The notes under the pieces are model-generated. The model saw only the letters and a list, made by a program, of their open reading frames with translations. It was not told where the DNA came from and ran no database searches. Below are positions 16,752 through 25,330 of a stretch of 64,000 nucleotides of DNA, piece by piece (position 1 is the stretch's first letter; every line of letters starts with the position of its first letter). Both the position numbers and the translations under genes were made by a program. Origin of the DNA: Rikenellaceae bacterium (GTDB taxonomy: Bacteria > Bacteroidota > Bacteroidia > Bacteroidales > Rikenellaceae); assembly GCA_009783565.1 (NCBI GenBank), contig WRDF01000001.1, positions 186,001-250,000 of the forward strand, in the 5' to 3' direction.

Positions 16752-17861
16752 ATGCTTCTGCCTGAGAACCAAAGACTTATGTCGCTCGACGCCCTTCGCG
16801 GGTTCGACATGTTCTTCATTATGGGCGGTCAGGGCATCGTGCTCGCGCTGTGCACCATCTTTCCGGGTTGGTTCTCAGACGCCGTGACGACCCAGATGGG
16901 CCACGTCGAGTGGGATGGTTTTGCATTCTACGACATGATTTTCCCGCTTTTTCTGTTTCTGGCGGGAGTATCTTTCCCCTTCTCGCTGGCCGGAAGCCTG
17001 CGCAAAGGCGTAGGCCGCAGCCGCATCTATAAGCAAATCGTCAGGCGCGGTATTATTCTCGTCGCGCTGGGACTGGTCTACAACGGGCTTTTCGCTCTGA
17101 ATTTCGCAGAGCTGCGCTACGCGAGCGTGTTGGGGCGTATCGGGGTGGCATGGATGCTGGCGGCGATAATTTTCATGAACGTCGATGCCCGGCGTATCAT
17201 ATGGATCGTAGCCGGAATACTTCTTTTCTATTGGGGGCTTATAGGCCTGTTCCCCGCTCCCGACGCGCCGGCGGGTTTCGGCCCATACACTTTCGAGGGC
17301 AATCTGGTGGGATATATCGACCGACTGCTACTGCCAGGACGCCTCTACAACGGGACGTTCGACCCCGAAGGGATTCTCTCGACCATACCTGCGGTCTGCA
17401 CCGCGCTGCTGGGTATGCTTGCGGGCCGGATAGTGAGAAACGAAGGTAAAAGTGGGAATAGCAAGGCACTTATGCTCGCCGCGACGGGAGCGGCGCTGGT
17501 GATCGCAGGTCTGGTATGGAGTCTCGGAATGCCAATAAACAAAAGCCTCTGGTCGAGTTCGTATGTCTGTTTCGCGGGCGGGCTGTCGTTCATGCTTTTC
17601 GCGCTGTTCTACTACGTGGTCGATGTTCTCTCACTGCGGCTATGGGCCTTTTTCTTCACTGTAATCGGGGTCAATTCGATAACGATATATTTAGGACAGA
17701 GGATTATAAACTTCTCTTCGATCGCAAACTTTTTCAGTCGCGGGTTGGTGAGGCTCTCGCCCGAACTCGTTCAGGGGCTTATATCATCGGTCTTTTTCGT
17801 CGCCATAAGCTGGCTTTTCCTCTATTTCCTCTATCGCAAAAAGATATTCCTGAGGGTATGA
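16752..17861 (+). CDS. DUF5009 / NagX-like membrane acyltransferase family protein
   Basis: A 369-residue integral membrane protein with about ten hydrophobic segments. The start RLMSLDALRGFDMFFIMGG is typical of DUF5009 and of the heparan-alpha-glucosaminide N-acetyltransferase-like group, where acetyl groups are moved across a membrane to a sugar. Further family blocks are FYDMIFPLFLFLAGVSFPFS and VLGRIGVAWMLAAI. The ATG at 16752 is preferred over the TTG at 16746. It follows the TlpA gene closely. The acyl acceptor is unknown. Confidence 0.85.
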   Translation: MLLPENQRLMSLDALRGFDMFFIMGGQGIVLALCTIFPGWFSDAVTTQMGHVEWDGFAFYDMIFPLFLFLAGVSFPFSLAGSLRKGVGRSRIYKQIVRRGIILVALGLVYNGLFALNFAELRYASVLGRIGVAWMLAAIIFMNVDARRIIWIVAGILLFYWGLIGLFPAPDAPAGFGPYTFEGNLVGYIDRLLLPGRLYNGTFDPEGILSTIPAVCTALLGMLAGRIVRNEGKSGNSKALMLAATGAALVIAGLVWSLGMPINKSLWSSSYVCFAGGLSFMLFALFYYVVDVLSLRLWAFFFTVIGVNSITIYLGQRIINFSSIANFFSRGLVRLSPELVQGLISSVFFVAISWLFLYFLYRKKIFLRV

Positions 17862-17869
17862 AACGCGCA

Positions 17870-17955
17870 CGTCATTGCGAGGGTCGTGAGACCCGAAGCA
17901 ATCCAGAGCTTTTGCTTAATTCTGGATTGCTTCGCCTTTCAGGCTCGCAATGACG
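17870..17955. repeat. Intergenic palindromic repeat, family A (copy 3)
   Basis: Ends CGTCATTGCGAG and its complement, inner GAAGCAATCCAGA and TCTGGATTGCTTC. It lies between two convergent genes, 8 nt after the stop of the DUF5009 gene. Confidence 0.85.
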
Positions 17956-17966
17956 CACATGCGTTA

Positions 17967-18593
17967 TTATTTCACCTCGAAATCCAACAGCGTATGCCCT
18001 TCGAGCGTGGCCGTGATGCGGTCGCCGGGTTTCACTGCGCCCACGCCCGCCGGAGTGCCCGTAAAGAGCAGGTCGCCGATTTTGAGCGTCATGTAGTGCG
18101 AGACATAAGAAATCAGCCGGTCGATGCCGAAGATCATCTGCGTGGTGTTAGCACGTTGGCGCACCTCGCCGCCCAGCATCATGCAAAAATCGAGGTTCTG
18201 CACGTCTTTGTCTCCCAGCTCCGCAAGCGTCAGAAATCGCGGCGAGACGGCCGCCGAATGGTCGAACGCTTTGCATATCTCCCAGGGCAGTCCCTCGCTC
18301 ATACACCGGCGCTGTATGTCGCGCGCCGTGAAATCTATGCCCAGCCCGACCGCATCGTAACACCGATGTGCGAACCGCTCCTCGATAGCTTTCACCACGC
18401 GGCTGATCCTCACCACTACTTCCGTTTCATAATGCACCTCACGGCTGAACGACGGAGTGTAGAACGCATCGTTGTTGCGCAGCAACGCCGTATCGGGCTT
18501 GCAGAAAAATTGCGGCTCGACAGGCACTCGCGGCCGCTCGTCGATTTCGGGCAGGTGCTCGGCATAGTTGCGTCCGATGCAGATTATTTTCAT
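17967..18593 (-). CDS. Fumarylacetoacetate hydrolase family protein
   Basis: A 208-residue FAH-fold protein with the short architecture of YcgM/FAHD1-type acylpyruvases. Visible signatures: MKIICIGRNYAEH, the metal-binding HYETEVVVRI (H-x-E-x-E), GLGIDFTARDIQ, and GDLLFTGTPAGVG. These enzymes hydrolyse acylpyruvates or decarboxylate oxaloacetate; the substrate here cannot be told. It is the last gene of the minus-strand series that includes lepA. Confidence 0.9.
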   Translation of the reverse strand: MKIICIGRNYAEHLPEIDERPRVPVEPQFFCKPDTALLRNNDAFYTPSFSREVHYETEVVVRISRVVKAIEERFAHRCYDAVGLGIDFTARDIQRRCMSEGLPWEICKAFDHSAAVSPRFLTLAELGDKDVQNLDFCMMLGGEVRQRANTTQMIFGIDRLISYVSHYMTLKIGDLLFTGTPAGVGAVKPGDRITATLEGHTLLDFEVK

Positions 18594-18615
18594 ATCAGAG
18601 TCCGTCTAATTTTCA

Positions 18616-18638
18616 GACTTCCGCTTACAGCGGAAGTC
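18616..18638. terminator. Hairpin between lepA and the FAH gene
   Basis: Perfect 10-bp stem (18616-18625 and 18629-18638) with a 3-nt loop. There is no T run on either strand, so it may be a processing or stabilising hairpin rather than an intrinsic terminator. Confidence 0.4.
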
Positions 18639-18686
18639 CTGCGTCACGCCGCCGCCCCACCCGGCGGGACGCTACATTTCATTTCG

Positions 18687-18716
18687 CGTCCACACCGCCG
18701 ACGGCGTGCCTTAAAC
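18687..18716 (-). repeat. Dispersed GC-rich repeat, copy 1 (pairs with 45088-45117)
   Basis: Minus strand starts GTTTAAGGCACGCCG and continues CGGCGGTGTGG. A copy with about four differences is on the plus strand at 45088-45117, after the TonB-like gene. In both places it lies just downstream of a gene. Confidence 0.6.
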
Positions 18717-18744
18717 AGCATTCGTTTAGGATTCATTACAGAAT

Positions 18745-20532
18745 TTAATCCATTTTCAGCACGGCGAGGAATGCCTCCTGCGGCACTTCGACGTTGCCTA
18801 CCTGACGCATCCGCTTCTTGCCTTTTTTCTGCTTTTCGAGCAGTTTGCGCTTTCGCGAAATATCGCCGCCGTAGCACTTCGCGGTTACGTCCTTGCGCAC
18901 CGCTTTCACAGTCTCGCGCGCGATGATCTTCGCCCCGATGGCAGCCTGAATCGCAATGTCGAACTGCTGGCGCGGGATCAACTCTTTGAGCTTTTCGCAC
19001 ATTTTGCGCCCGAAATCGTAGGCATGATCATGGTATATCAAAGACGAAAGCGCATCCACCGGCTCGCCGTTCAGCAGAATATCCAACTTCGCCAGCTTGC
19101 TCTCGCGGTAACCCGTCTGGTGATAGTCGAACGACGCATAGCCGCGCGAAATGCTCTTCAACTTATCATAAAAATCAAAGACGATCTCCGAAAGAGGCAT
19201 ATCCAGATTCACCTCCACCCTGTCCTGCGTAATGAACGTCTGGTTTTTCAGAATGCCGCGCTTATCCATGCACAGCCTGATCACCGCCCCCAGATACTCG
19301 CTCTTGGTGATGATTTGCGCCAAAATATAAGGCTCTTCTATCTTCACGATGTGCGACGGTTCGGGCAATCCTGAGGGGTTATGCACATCCAGAACCTCGC
19401 CTTTCGTGGTGGTCACTTTAAACGACACGTTCGGCACAGTCGTGATCACATCCATGTCAAACTCGCGGTAGAGGCGCTCCTGAATTATCTCCATGTGCAG
19501 CAGCCCCAGAAAACCGCAACGGAATCCGAAGCCCAACGCCAGCGAACTCTCCGGCTCGAACGTGAGCGACGCATCATTGAGCCGCAACTTTTCGAGAGAC
19601 GCCCGCAAATCTTCGTAATCGTCGCTGTCCACGGGATATACCCCCGCGAAGACCATCGATTTTACATCTTCGAAACCCGCTATGGCCTGCGTCGCAGGGC
19701 GCGCGACGTGCGTTATGGTGTCGCCGACTTTCACGTCCGCCGATGTCTTGATACCCGAAATTATATACCCAACATCGCCCGCCTTTATCTCGCTTCGCGG
19801 CTGCATTTTCAGCTTCAGAACACCGATCTCGTCGGCGTCGTAATCGTTATCGGTGCTGAAAAACTTCACCTTTTCGCCGGTTTTTATCGTCCCGTTGAAG
19901 ACGCGGAAATAGGCGATGATACCCCGAAACTGGTTGAACACCGAGTCGAAGATCAACGCCTGCAACGGTGCGTTCTCATCTCCCGTCGGCGCAGGAATGC
20001 GGTCTACGATAGCGTCGAGTATCGACTCCACACCCAGCCCCGTGCGCGCCGAAACGGCTAAAATCTCCTCCGGTTTCACACCGAGCAGCTCCACAATCTG
20101 GTCGCGCACCTCTTCGACCATCGCCGAATCCATATCTATCTTATTGATAACGGGGATGATTTCGAGGTTATGGTTCAGCGCGAGGTAAAGGTTCGAAATA
20201 GTCTGAGCCTGAATGCCTTGCGTAGCATCTACTATCAGCAGCGCGCCCTCGCACGACGCAATGGCGCGCGACACCTCGTATGAAAAGTCGACGTGGCCGG
20301 GCGTATCGATGAGGTTGAGGACATATTTTTCGCCGCCGCGCCCGTACTCCATCTGAATGGCGTGGCTCTTTATGGTGATTCCTTTTTCGCGTTCGAGGTC
20401 CATGCTGTCCAGCACCTGCGCCTGTAATTCGCGCTCGGTGATAGTACCGGTGAATTCGAGCAGTCGGTCGGCGAGCGTACTCTTACCGTGGTCGATATGC
20501 GCTATGATGCAAAAGTTACGGATGTTCTTCAT
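18745..20532 (-). CDS. lepA: Translation elongation factor 4 (ribosome back-translocase GTPase)
   Basis: A 595-residue translational GTPase. G1 is [16 protein letters not shown]3 [13 protein letters not shown]4 NKIDMDSA; the EF-G-like domains II, III and V and the LepA-specific C-terminal domain ([20 protein letters not shown], then the basic [11 protein letters not shown]-like region [14 protein letters not shown]) follow. Length matches the family. It lies 41 nt downstream of the DUF5131 gene on the same strand. Confidence 0.98.
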   Translation of the reverse strand: MKNIRNFCIIAHIDHGKSTLADRLLEFTGTITERELQAQVLDSMDLEREKGITIKSHAIQMEYGRGGEKYVLNLIDTPGHVDFSYEVSRAIASCEGALLIVDATQGIQAQTISNLYLALNHNLEIIPVINKIDMDSAMVEEVRDQIVELLGVKPEEILAVSARTGLGVESILDAIVDRIPAPTGDENAPLQALIFDSVFNQFRGIIAYFRVFNGTIKTGEKVKFFSTDNDYDADEIGVLKLKMQPRSEIKAGDVGYIISGIKTSADVKVGDTITHVARPATQAIAGFEDVKSMVFAGVYPVDSDDYEDLRASLEKLRLNDASLTFEPESSLALGFGFRCGFLGLLHMEIIQERLYREFDMDVITTVPNVSFKVTTTKGEVLDVHNPSGLPEPSHIVKIEEPYILAQIITKSEYLGAVIRLCMDKRGILKNQTFITQDRVEVNLDMPLSEIVFDFYDKLKSISRGYASFDYHQTGYRESKLAKLDILLNGEPVDALSSLIYHDHAYDFGRKMCEKLKELIPRQQFDIAIQAAIGAKIIARETVKAVRKDVTAKCYGGDISRKRKLLEKQKKGKKRMRQVGNVEVPQEAFLAVLKMD

Positions 20533-20573
20533 CTATGTCGTTTGTTTTAATGCAAAATCTTACAGGTAAGTGG

Positions 20574-21302
20574 TTATAACGTCGGCATAGCTTGGTAAAC
20601 TTTGCCATTGATCAGTTTGCCGTTGGCTTTTTTATTCCTTTTAATGCCATCACTTCCCCATGTCCCCCATTGCTTAAAGAAAAATGCTGTTCTTTGCTTA
20701 TCAGCTTGCGTCTTAATAGATTGCACCCATTCTTCTTTCATCGGGCGAGCCTTAATTCCACTTTCTCCGCCGACTATGACCCAATCTATCCCATCAAAAT
20801 TCAGAGTTCCTAAATCTTCTAACAGCGGCTCACACGATAAGAATTTGATAGATGCATCGAGATTACGAAGATAGTCGATGCGCGAACTGGAATCGGACAC
20901 ATCGACCGTAACACCCAACCATACATTCTTCGGAACAGGGTTTTGTGAAAAGTATTCTTTCATCCGCTGCGCCCGCTTAGTAAGTATCTGATAATTGTGC
21001 TGCGGAGTTGCGATTATGGTGCTTATCACTTTATCAATAAATTCAAAAGGCACTTCTTCATGGAACAAGTCGCTCATCGAGCATAGGAATATGGTATGTG
21101 GTTTCTTCCATTGACGCGGCTCATTCAAAGTATTTTCATGTAACGTAAGCCTAAACCCATCCTTATATTTATCCAACCTCATCGCACACAGCCGCCTTGC
21201 CATTACTTCTGCATAACAGTTAGCGCATCCCGCAGATATTTTCGTGCAACCCGTAACAGGATTCCACGTCTTATCCGTCCATTCTATTTTAGTAGTTTTC
21301 AT
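20574..21302 (-). CDS. DUF5131 / phage Gp37-Gp68 family protein (three-Cys motif, radical SAM-like)
   Basis: A 242-residue protein with the family start KIEWTDKTWNPVTGCTKIS and Cys 19, 26 and 29 (C-x6-C-x2-C), the three-Cys motif of PF07505. Other family blocks are FLCSMSDLFHEEVP, YQILTKRAQRM, WLGVTVDVSD, FLSCEPLLEDLG and WVIVGGESGIKARPM, then FFKQWGTWG near the C terminus. The Cys cluster suggests an iron-sulfur or radical SAM-like enzyme, but its reaction is not known to me. It follows the TcmP gene by 8 nt on the same strand, the partnership after which TcmP is named. Both genes are clearly more AT-rich than lepA and murF beside them, which suggests transfer. Confidence 0.88.
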   Translation of the reverse strand: MKTTKIEWTDKTWNPVTGCTKISAGCANCYAEVMARRLCAMRLDKYKDGFRLTLHENTLNEPRQWKKPHTIFLCSMSDLFHEEVPFEFIDKVISTIIATPQHNYQILTKRAQRMKEYFSQNPVPKNVWLGVTVDVSDSSSRIDYLRNLDASIKFLSCEPLLEDLGTLNFDGIDWVIVGGESGIKARPMKEEWVQSIKTQADKQRTAFFFKQWGTWGSDGIKRNKKANGKLINGKVYQAMPTL

Positions 21303-21310
21303 GCTGCTAT

Positions 21311-22243
21311 CTAAAAGAGAGTTCTTTGTCCATCGTATTTAATTGCGGTTGCTTTCTTCCAGAAATCAATCGCTGTTTTATGACCGGCCGCAAATAATAT
21401 ATCGTAATAATGCACAATTGTTTTAACATCAAAGTGTTGATAACCAATCTCAGCTAATGACTGTTGATAGGTCATTCTAAATTTATTACGAAGATTGTTA
21501 AAGTCACCGCGATCACAAATCTCAATATTAGCAGGGTCTACAAAAAATCCCTGCCGTCCTAAAAATCTACAATATTTTTCGGCTCTTTCCGTACTATCAA
21601 AAGCCATCGGCATATTTCTAGTAAAATCTGTTCCTGTCGCCACATTTATTATAAAATCTACATTCGGAAGAGTTTCTTTAATCTTCCTAATGAGGGAAAA
21701 TGGAACACTACAATCAGTCGGGTCTATGAAAACAATATTAAGGCTATCCCTACTTAGCTCGCCTGTAATGACGGCACATAATTCGTCTGCTTTATTATAA
21801 TCCCCAACAAATGCTTTTGCATTTGCTACTCCTAATTGAGCGATACGCTGATTAAGCACTTGAACGACAGTCGTACTAAGGTCAAAGAACAAAGCTTTAT
21901 TCAAATGCACGAATGCTTCGTGTTTCAATATATTCAAAGATGTTCCATCAAATTCGTTGCCGTTTTCTCGATTGATACATCTGCCCGGTCCACTGCAAAT
22001 TTCAATATAGTTCAACTTGCCCTGCCATTTATCTTTCATCCCTTTGGTAAATATACCAAAATATTGGTAAAGCAGATATATCTTTTGCTCTGCCCATTCT
22101 CCCACGCATCTAACCGACAGACCATCATGGACTGATTTCACGCCTTTACATAGATCATTTTCTGTTCTGTTTTTCCGTGCTTCTTTATTACATTTCTTTT
22201 CACAGTTATTATTTAGCTGTGAGTTGAGTTCTATTCTTGCCAT
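21311..22243 (-). CDS. tcmP: Three-Cys-motif partner protein TcmP
   Basis: A 310-residue protein. Residues 79-89 (YIEICSGPGRC) look like the SAM-binding glycine loop of class I methyltransferases, with an acidic residue at FFDLSTTVV and a motif IV-like IVFIDPTDCSVPF. The GRQGFF and MTYQQSLAEIGYQ regions and the C-terminal HYYDILFAAGHKTAIDFWKKA fit the TcmP family, whose genes lie beside DUF5131 proteins. The N terminus is basic and Cys-rich (Cys 14, 18, 32, 46). The pair probably modifies a nucleic acid or a protein together, but no target is established. It sits 32 nt after murF with no clear promoter of its own. Confidence 0.85.
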   Translation of the reverse strand: MARIELNSQLNNNCEKKCNKEARKNRTENDLCKGVKSVHDGLSVRCVGEWAEQKIYLLYQYFGIFTKGMKDKWQGKLNYIEICSGPGRCINRENGNEFDGTSLNILKHEAFVHLNKALFFDLSTTVVQVLNQRIAQLGVANAKAFVGDYNKADELCAVITGELSRDSLNIVFIDPTDCSVPFSLIRKIKETLPNVDFIINVATGTDFTRNMPMAFDSTERAEKYCRFLGRQGFFVDPANIEICDRGDFNNLRNKFRMTYQQSLAEIGYQHFDVKTIVHYYDILFAAGHKTAIDFWKKATAIKYDGQRTLF

Positions 22244-22275
22244 TTGTTTTATCGAATGATAATCTGTTTTATTTT

Positions 22276-23535
22276 TTAGAGTAACTCAACCAGCGTTTCG
22301 AGCCGCAGCGAGCGCGAGCCTTTTATCAGTATGCGGCGGTCGGCGAGCGGGTTCGCGCGCAGATAGGCTGCAAGTTCGTCTGTCGCCAAGAACGTGCGGA
22401 TGCGCTCGTCAGGTGTTTCGGGGAGATTGCGCAATGCCTCCGTAAAATGCGCGCCCACGAGATATATGTCTTCGATACTTAGCTCCGCTAACAATGCCAA
22501 TATCTTCCCGTGTTCCACGACCGAGTATTCACCAAGTTCCATCATATCTCCCAAAATCACAGTCTTTTCGCGCGCATCAGGCGCAGACGGCGTGGCGGCA
22601 AAGCTCGTTACGGCCTCGAACATGCTCGACGGATTAGCATTATAGCAATCAAGCACGAGCGTATTGCGGTCGGTATCAACCAATTGCGAGCGATGATTGT
22701 CGGGCGAATAGCTCTCGATTGCGCGCCGCACGTCTTCTTTCAAAACACCGAAATACCGCCCTACGGCCGCTGCTGTAGCAATATTGCGCACATTGTAATC
22801 TCCCGTCAACGGGTTCATAATACCCTCGGCAAATGCTGTCGAATAGTCCGACACACGCAAACCCGTGCGCTCACGAGCCATCTCTGCCAACACCGCGTCG
22901 TCGGTCGGCACGAACGCCGTGCCGCCGTGCGCCGCAAGCCAATCGTAAAGCTCGCCCTTGCCGCGCCTCACGCCCTCTGCGCTACCGAACCCTTCGAGAT
23001 GCGCAAGGCCTATGTTAGTGATGATCCCGAAGTCGGGCGCGGCGATGCGGCACAAAACCGCGATCTCGCCGACTGCCGAAGCTCCCATTTCCACCACGCC
23101 GAACTGCGTCTCACCGCTCATTGCCAACAGCGTGAGCGGCACGCCTATATGGTTGTTAAGGTTTCCGCACGTCGAAAAAACATCGAATCTCATACCCAGC
23201 ACGCGCGCCACAAGTTCCTTGGTCGTAGTCTTGCCATTGCTGCCCGTAATGGCGAGCACGGGAATGCCGAGCCTCTGCCGATGGTGTGCCGCAAGGTTTT
23301 GAAGCGCCGCCAGGACATCATCGACCACGACATATCGCTCGTCGTTCGCGACTGCTACCTGCGGATCATCGACAACCGCGCAGGACGCTCCGTTCGCCAA
23401 CGCCGAAGCCGCGAACCTATTGCCGTCGAAAGCTGCTCCGCGCAACGCGAAGAACATCGCGCCGGGTTTCAGCTCACGGCTATCGGTCGCAACGCCCGCC
23501 GAGCGCAGGAATATGTCGCACAGTCGCTCTGTCAT
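22276..23535 (-). CDS. murF: UDP-N-acetylmuramoyl-tripeptide--D-alanyl-D-alanine ligase
   Basis: Adds D-Ala-D-Ala to the UDP-MurNAc-tripeptide, the last cytoplasmic step of peptidoglycan precursor synthesis. 419 residues: N-terminal domain with TDSRELKPGAMFFALRG, the ATP loop ITGSNGKTTTKELVARVLG, VVEMGASAVGEIA, and the C-terminal domain with LDCYNANPSSMFEAV and ILGDMMELGEYS. The start at 23535 gives MTERLCDIF, the usual start. The open frame continues upstream to 24186, but that part overlaps manC antisense-free coding in another frame and is not MurF. A short family B repeat lies just upstream at 23551. Confidence 0.96.
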   Translation of the reverse strand: MTERLCDIFLRSAGVATDSRELKPGAMFFALRGAAFDGNRFAASALANGASCAVVDDPQVAVANDERYVVVDDVLAALQNLAAHHRQRLGIPVLAITGSNGKTTTKELVARVLGMRFDVFSTCGNLNNHIGVPLTLLAMSGETQFGVVEMGASAVGEIAVLCRIAAPDFGIITNIGLAHLEGFGSAEGVRRGKGELYDWLAAHGGTAFVPTDDAVLAEMARERTGLRVSDYSTAFAEGIMNPLTGDYNVRNIATAAAVGRYFGVLKEDVRRAIESYSPDNHRSQLVDTDRNTLVLDCYNANPSSMFEAVTSFAATPSAPDAREKTVILGDMMELGEYSVVEHGKILALLAELSIEDIYLVGAHFTEALRNLPETPDERIRTFLATDELAAYLRANPLADRRILIKGSRSLRLETLVELL

Positions 23536-23550
23536 TCTATATTCTGGTAT

Positions 23551-23589
23551 GTCATTCTCCGAACGTGCGATACGCACGTTCGGAATGAC
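23551..23589. repeat. Intergenic palindromic repeat, family B short form
   Basis: Ends GTCATTC and GAATGAC around an inner CCGAACGTGC/GCACGTTCGG stem with a TAC-centred loop. It fills most of the manC-murF gap and is followed by the CGCG-type motif ACACGGGCGTGTA at 23588-23600, which touches the manC stop. Confidence 0.75.
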
Positions 23590-23600
23590 ACGGGCGTGTA

Positions 23601-24683
23601 TTAAACCACCGCCTCCTGTCCGCGATATTTCAACTCTTCCACGAACCGCTTGATGTCCTGCTCGCGCGAGCGCGGACAGATCATCAGCACATCGCCGCTG
23701 TCCACCACCATGTAGTCGTTCAGTCCCTCGACAACGACCGTGCGCCCCTGCGGCACTTTCACAATACACCCCTCGGTGTTCGACAGAAGCGCGTCCGGCG
23801 GAGCGACGTTCCCTGCCGCATCCTTCGGCGAATGGTCGTAGAGCGACCCCCATGTCCCGATGTCCGACCACCCGAAGTCGCCGCAGCAGACATAGACATT
23901 GCGCGCCTTCTCCATGATGCCGATGTCCACCGACACGGAACGGCACTCGGAATATATCTGCCGGATGAGTTCCGACTCCTGAGGCGAGCCGTAGTATGGC
24001 GTCACGGCATTGAACAGCCCGTACATTTCGGGCAGATGCTCGGCCAGCGCGCGCATAAATGTCTCTACACTCCAAATGAAAATCCCCGAGTTCCACAGAA
24101 ACTCGCCGCTCGCCACGAATGCCTCGGCCAGCGCGAGGTCGGGCTTTTCGGTGAATGTCTTCACGCGCGTGATTCCGCCCGGACACACATTGTCGTCTTC
24201 AAGCTGTATATATCCGTAACCCGTATTCGGCGACGAAGGCTTGATGCCGATGGTCATCATCTTGTCGCTGTCGGCGATGTAATCGAGGCCTTTTGTTATG
24301 ATTCCGCAAAAATCCTCTTCGTCGAGGATAAGATGGTCGGCCGGCGTCACTATCATCTTCGCTCCCGCGTCTGCGGCGTTTATCCGGTATGCCGCATAAG
24401 CTGCGCACGGCGCAGTATTGCGCCCCACCGGCTCGCAGAGCACCTGTTCGGGCAACAACTCGGGAATCTGCTCCAACACCAGATCGCGGTAAACGGCGTT
24501 CGTAACGACAAGGAAATTTTCAGTCGGCACTATCGGCAAAAAACGCTCGTATGTCGCCCTGAGGAATGTTTTGCCCGTGTCCAATATATCGAGGAACTGC
24601 TTGGGGCGGCTCGCACGGCTGATCGGCCAGAAACGGCTGCCGATCCCTCCCGCCATGATGACGCAGTAGGTTTTGTTTTTCAT
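23601..24683 (-). CDS. manC: Mannose-1-phosphate guanylyltransferase
   Basis: Makes GDP-mannose from GTP and mannose 1-phosphate. 360 residues: nucleotide loop VIMAGGIGSRFWPISR with the pyrophosphorylase Lys in RPKQFLDI, VLCEPVGRNTAPCAAYA, VTPADHLILDEEDF, GYGYIQLED and FTEKPDLALAEAF. The C-terminal isomerase domain of bifunctional enzymes is absent. The ATG at 24683 matches the usual MKNKTYCVIMAGG start and is 5 nt from a TATCTTTG box at 24689-24696, so the transcript may be almost leaderless. Confidence 0.93.
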   Translation of the reverse strand: MKNKTYCVIMAGGIGSRFWPISRASRPKQFLDILDTGKTFLRATYERFLPIVPTENFLVVTNAVYRDLVLEQIPELLPEQVLCEPVGRNTAPCAAYAAYRINAADAGAKMIVTPADHLILDEEDFCGIITKGLDYIADSDKMMTIGIKPSSPNTGYGYIQLEDDNVCPGGITRVKTFTEKPDLALAEAFVASGEFLWNSGIFIWSVETFMRALAEHLPEMYGLFNAVTPYYGSPQESELIRQIYSECRSVSVDIGIMEKARNVYVCCGDFGWSDIGTWGSLYDHSPKDAAGNVAPPDALLSNTEGCIVKVPQGRTVVVEGLNDYMVVDSGDVLMICPRSREQDIKRFVEELKYRGQEAVV

Positions 24684-24688
24684 AGCTA

Positions 24689-24696
24689 CAAAGATA
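24689..24696 (-). promoter_or_regulatory. Bacteroidota -7 box of manC
   Basis: Minus-strand TATCTTTG (TAnnTTTG), 5 nt upstream of the ATG at 24683. Confidence 0.6.
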
Positions 24697-24749
24697 CGGT
24701 TTTTGCAGAAGAAATTCATATCTTTGTCTTGATATAATAAAGAGTGACA

Positions 24750-24940
24750 ACTCTTTGATCCATCTTGTAAACGTGCAACCCATTAGCAATAATGGGGTTT
24801 CTAACTTGGATAAAAGTTGCCCACTCGGAGTATGCTTTGGCCATATTACGTCAAAGCTGCTTCGGGCGCGGGGCAGTTTTCCAGGTTAGGGGCTTGCACG
24901 GCCTACAAGATGGGAACTGTTTTCGCGTCCTTTTTTATAT
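24750..24940 (+). ncRNA. Structured noncoding RNA candidate, possibly 6S RNA
   Basis: No coding frame fits. A closing stem pairs 24760-24769 with 24904-24913 (10 bp, CCATCTTGTA) and 24772-24778 with 24894-24900 (7 bp, CGTGCAA). Inside are a 7-bp hairpin with a GCAA loop (CCCATTA / TAATGGG, about 24779-24797) and a long arm: CTAACTTGG pairs with CCAGGTTAG, continued by AAAA/TTTT and TGCCC/GGGCA, then a GCTTTG/CAAAGC hairpin. The transcript would be about 180 nt and ends near CCTTTTTTAT at 24929. ACTCTTTG at 24750-24757 or TATCTTTG at 24719 may be the -7 box. Length and rod-like shape fit 6S RNA of Bacteroidota. SRP, RNase P and tmRNA hallmarks are absent. A long mRNA leader of the small gene at 24981 is the alternative. 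Confidence 0.6.
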
Positions 24941-24980
24941 TAACGGGGGCGCAGAAGTTTAATCATTAATTTCGCATCCT

Positions 24981-25181
24981 ATGAAATCGGGCTACTATGT
25001 CGGCAAATGGAAAATAACGTCACGCGACAAGAAAGAAGAAGTATTATATTGCAGTAGCGAACTCTACTATCAAATCGATATCAAAACCAATGGCGATGTA
25101 GAATTATCTCCGTTCGGAGGCATATCTGAAATAGATGGAATCGTGAAATTAGAGTTGAAGCCGATTAAGCGAGTGAAGTAA
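24981..25181 (+). CDS. Small hypothetical protein
   Basis: A 66-residue open frame, MKSGYYVGKWKITSRDKKEE at its start, with no signal peptide or membrane segment. The sequence alternates charged and hydrophobic residues and could be a small beta-rich protein. I do not recognise it. It lies about 40 nt after the structured RNA and is followed by an 8-bp stem with an A-rich loop (25185-25207). Confidence 0.5.
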   Translation: MKSGYYVGKWKITSRDKKEEVLYCSSELYYQIDIKTNGDVELSPFGGISEIDGIVKLELKPIKRVK

Positions 25182-25314
25182 CGCGCTTTCGCAAAAAACG
25201 CGAAAGCCCTCGTCGGATACTTTGTCATTGAGCCCCCCGAGCCGCAATCTCAAACGGGCGCAAGGTTGCGAGTCAAGCCCGCAACGACATCTTGTGCCAA
25301 AGCGGATAATTTCA

Positions 25315-25322
25315 TAACTTTG
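25315..25322 (+). promoter_or_regulatory. Bacteroidota -7 box of pssA
   Basis: TAACTTTG followed by C, 8 nt before the ATG at 25331. It follows a degenerate family C repeat at about 25225-25290. Confidence 0.55.
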
Positions 25323-25330
25323 CGCACGAA

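Noticed and set aside
20574-22243. Prophage remnant because DUF5131 is called phage Gp37/Gp68
   Set aside because: No integrase, capsid, tail or lysis genes are nearby; the name reflects where the family was first seen.
20541-22251. Direct repeat TTTGTTTTA on both sides of the TcmP/DUF5131 pair as target-site duplication
   Set aside because: Nine AT-rich bases, and one copy overlaps the TcmP start codon; this is expected by chance without a comparison genome.
22276-24186. A 636-codon open frame that extends MurF by 217 residues
   Set aside because: The added part is Arg- and Gly-rich out-of-frame translation over the manC coding region. The MurF N terminus begins at 23535.
24750-24940. SRP RNA, RNase P RNA or tmRNA as identity of the structured RNA
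   Set aside because: No GGAA tetraloop with the SRP symmetric loop, no RNase P core block, no tRNA-like end with a tag frame.
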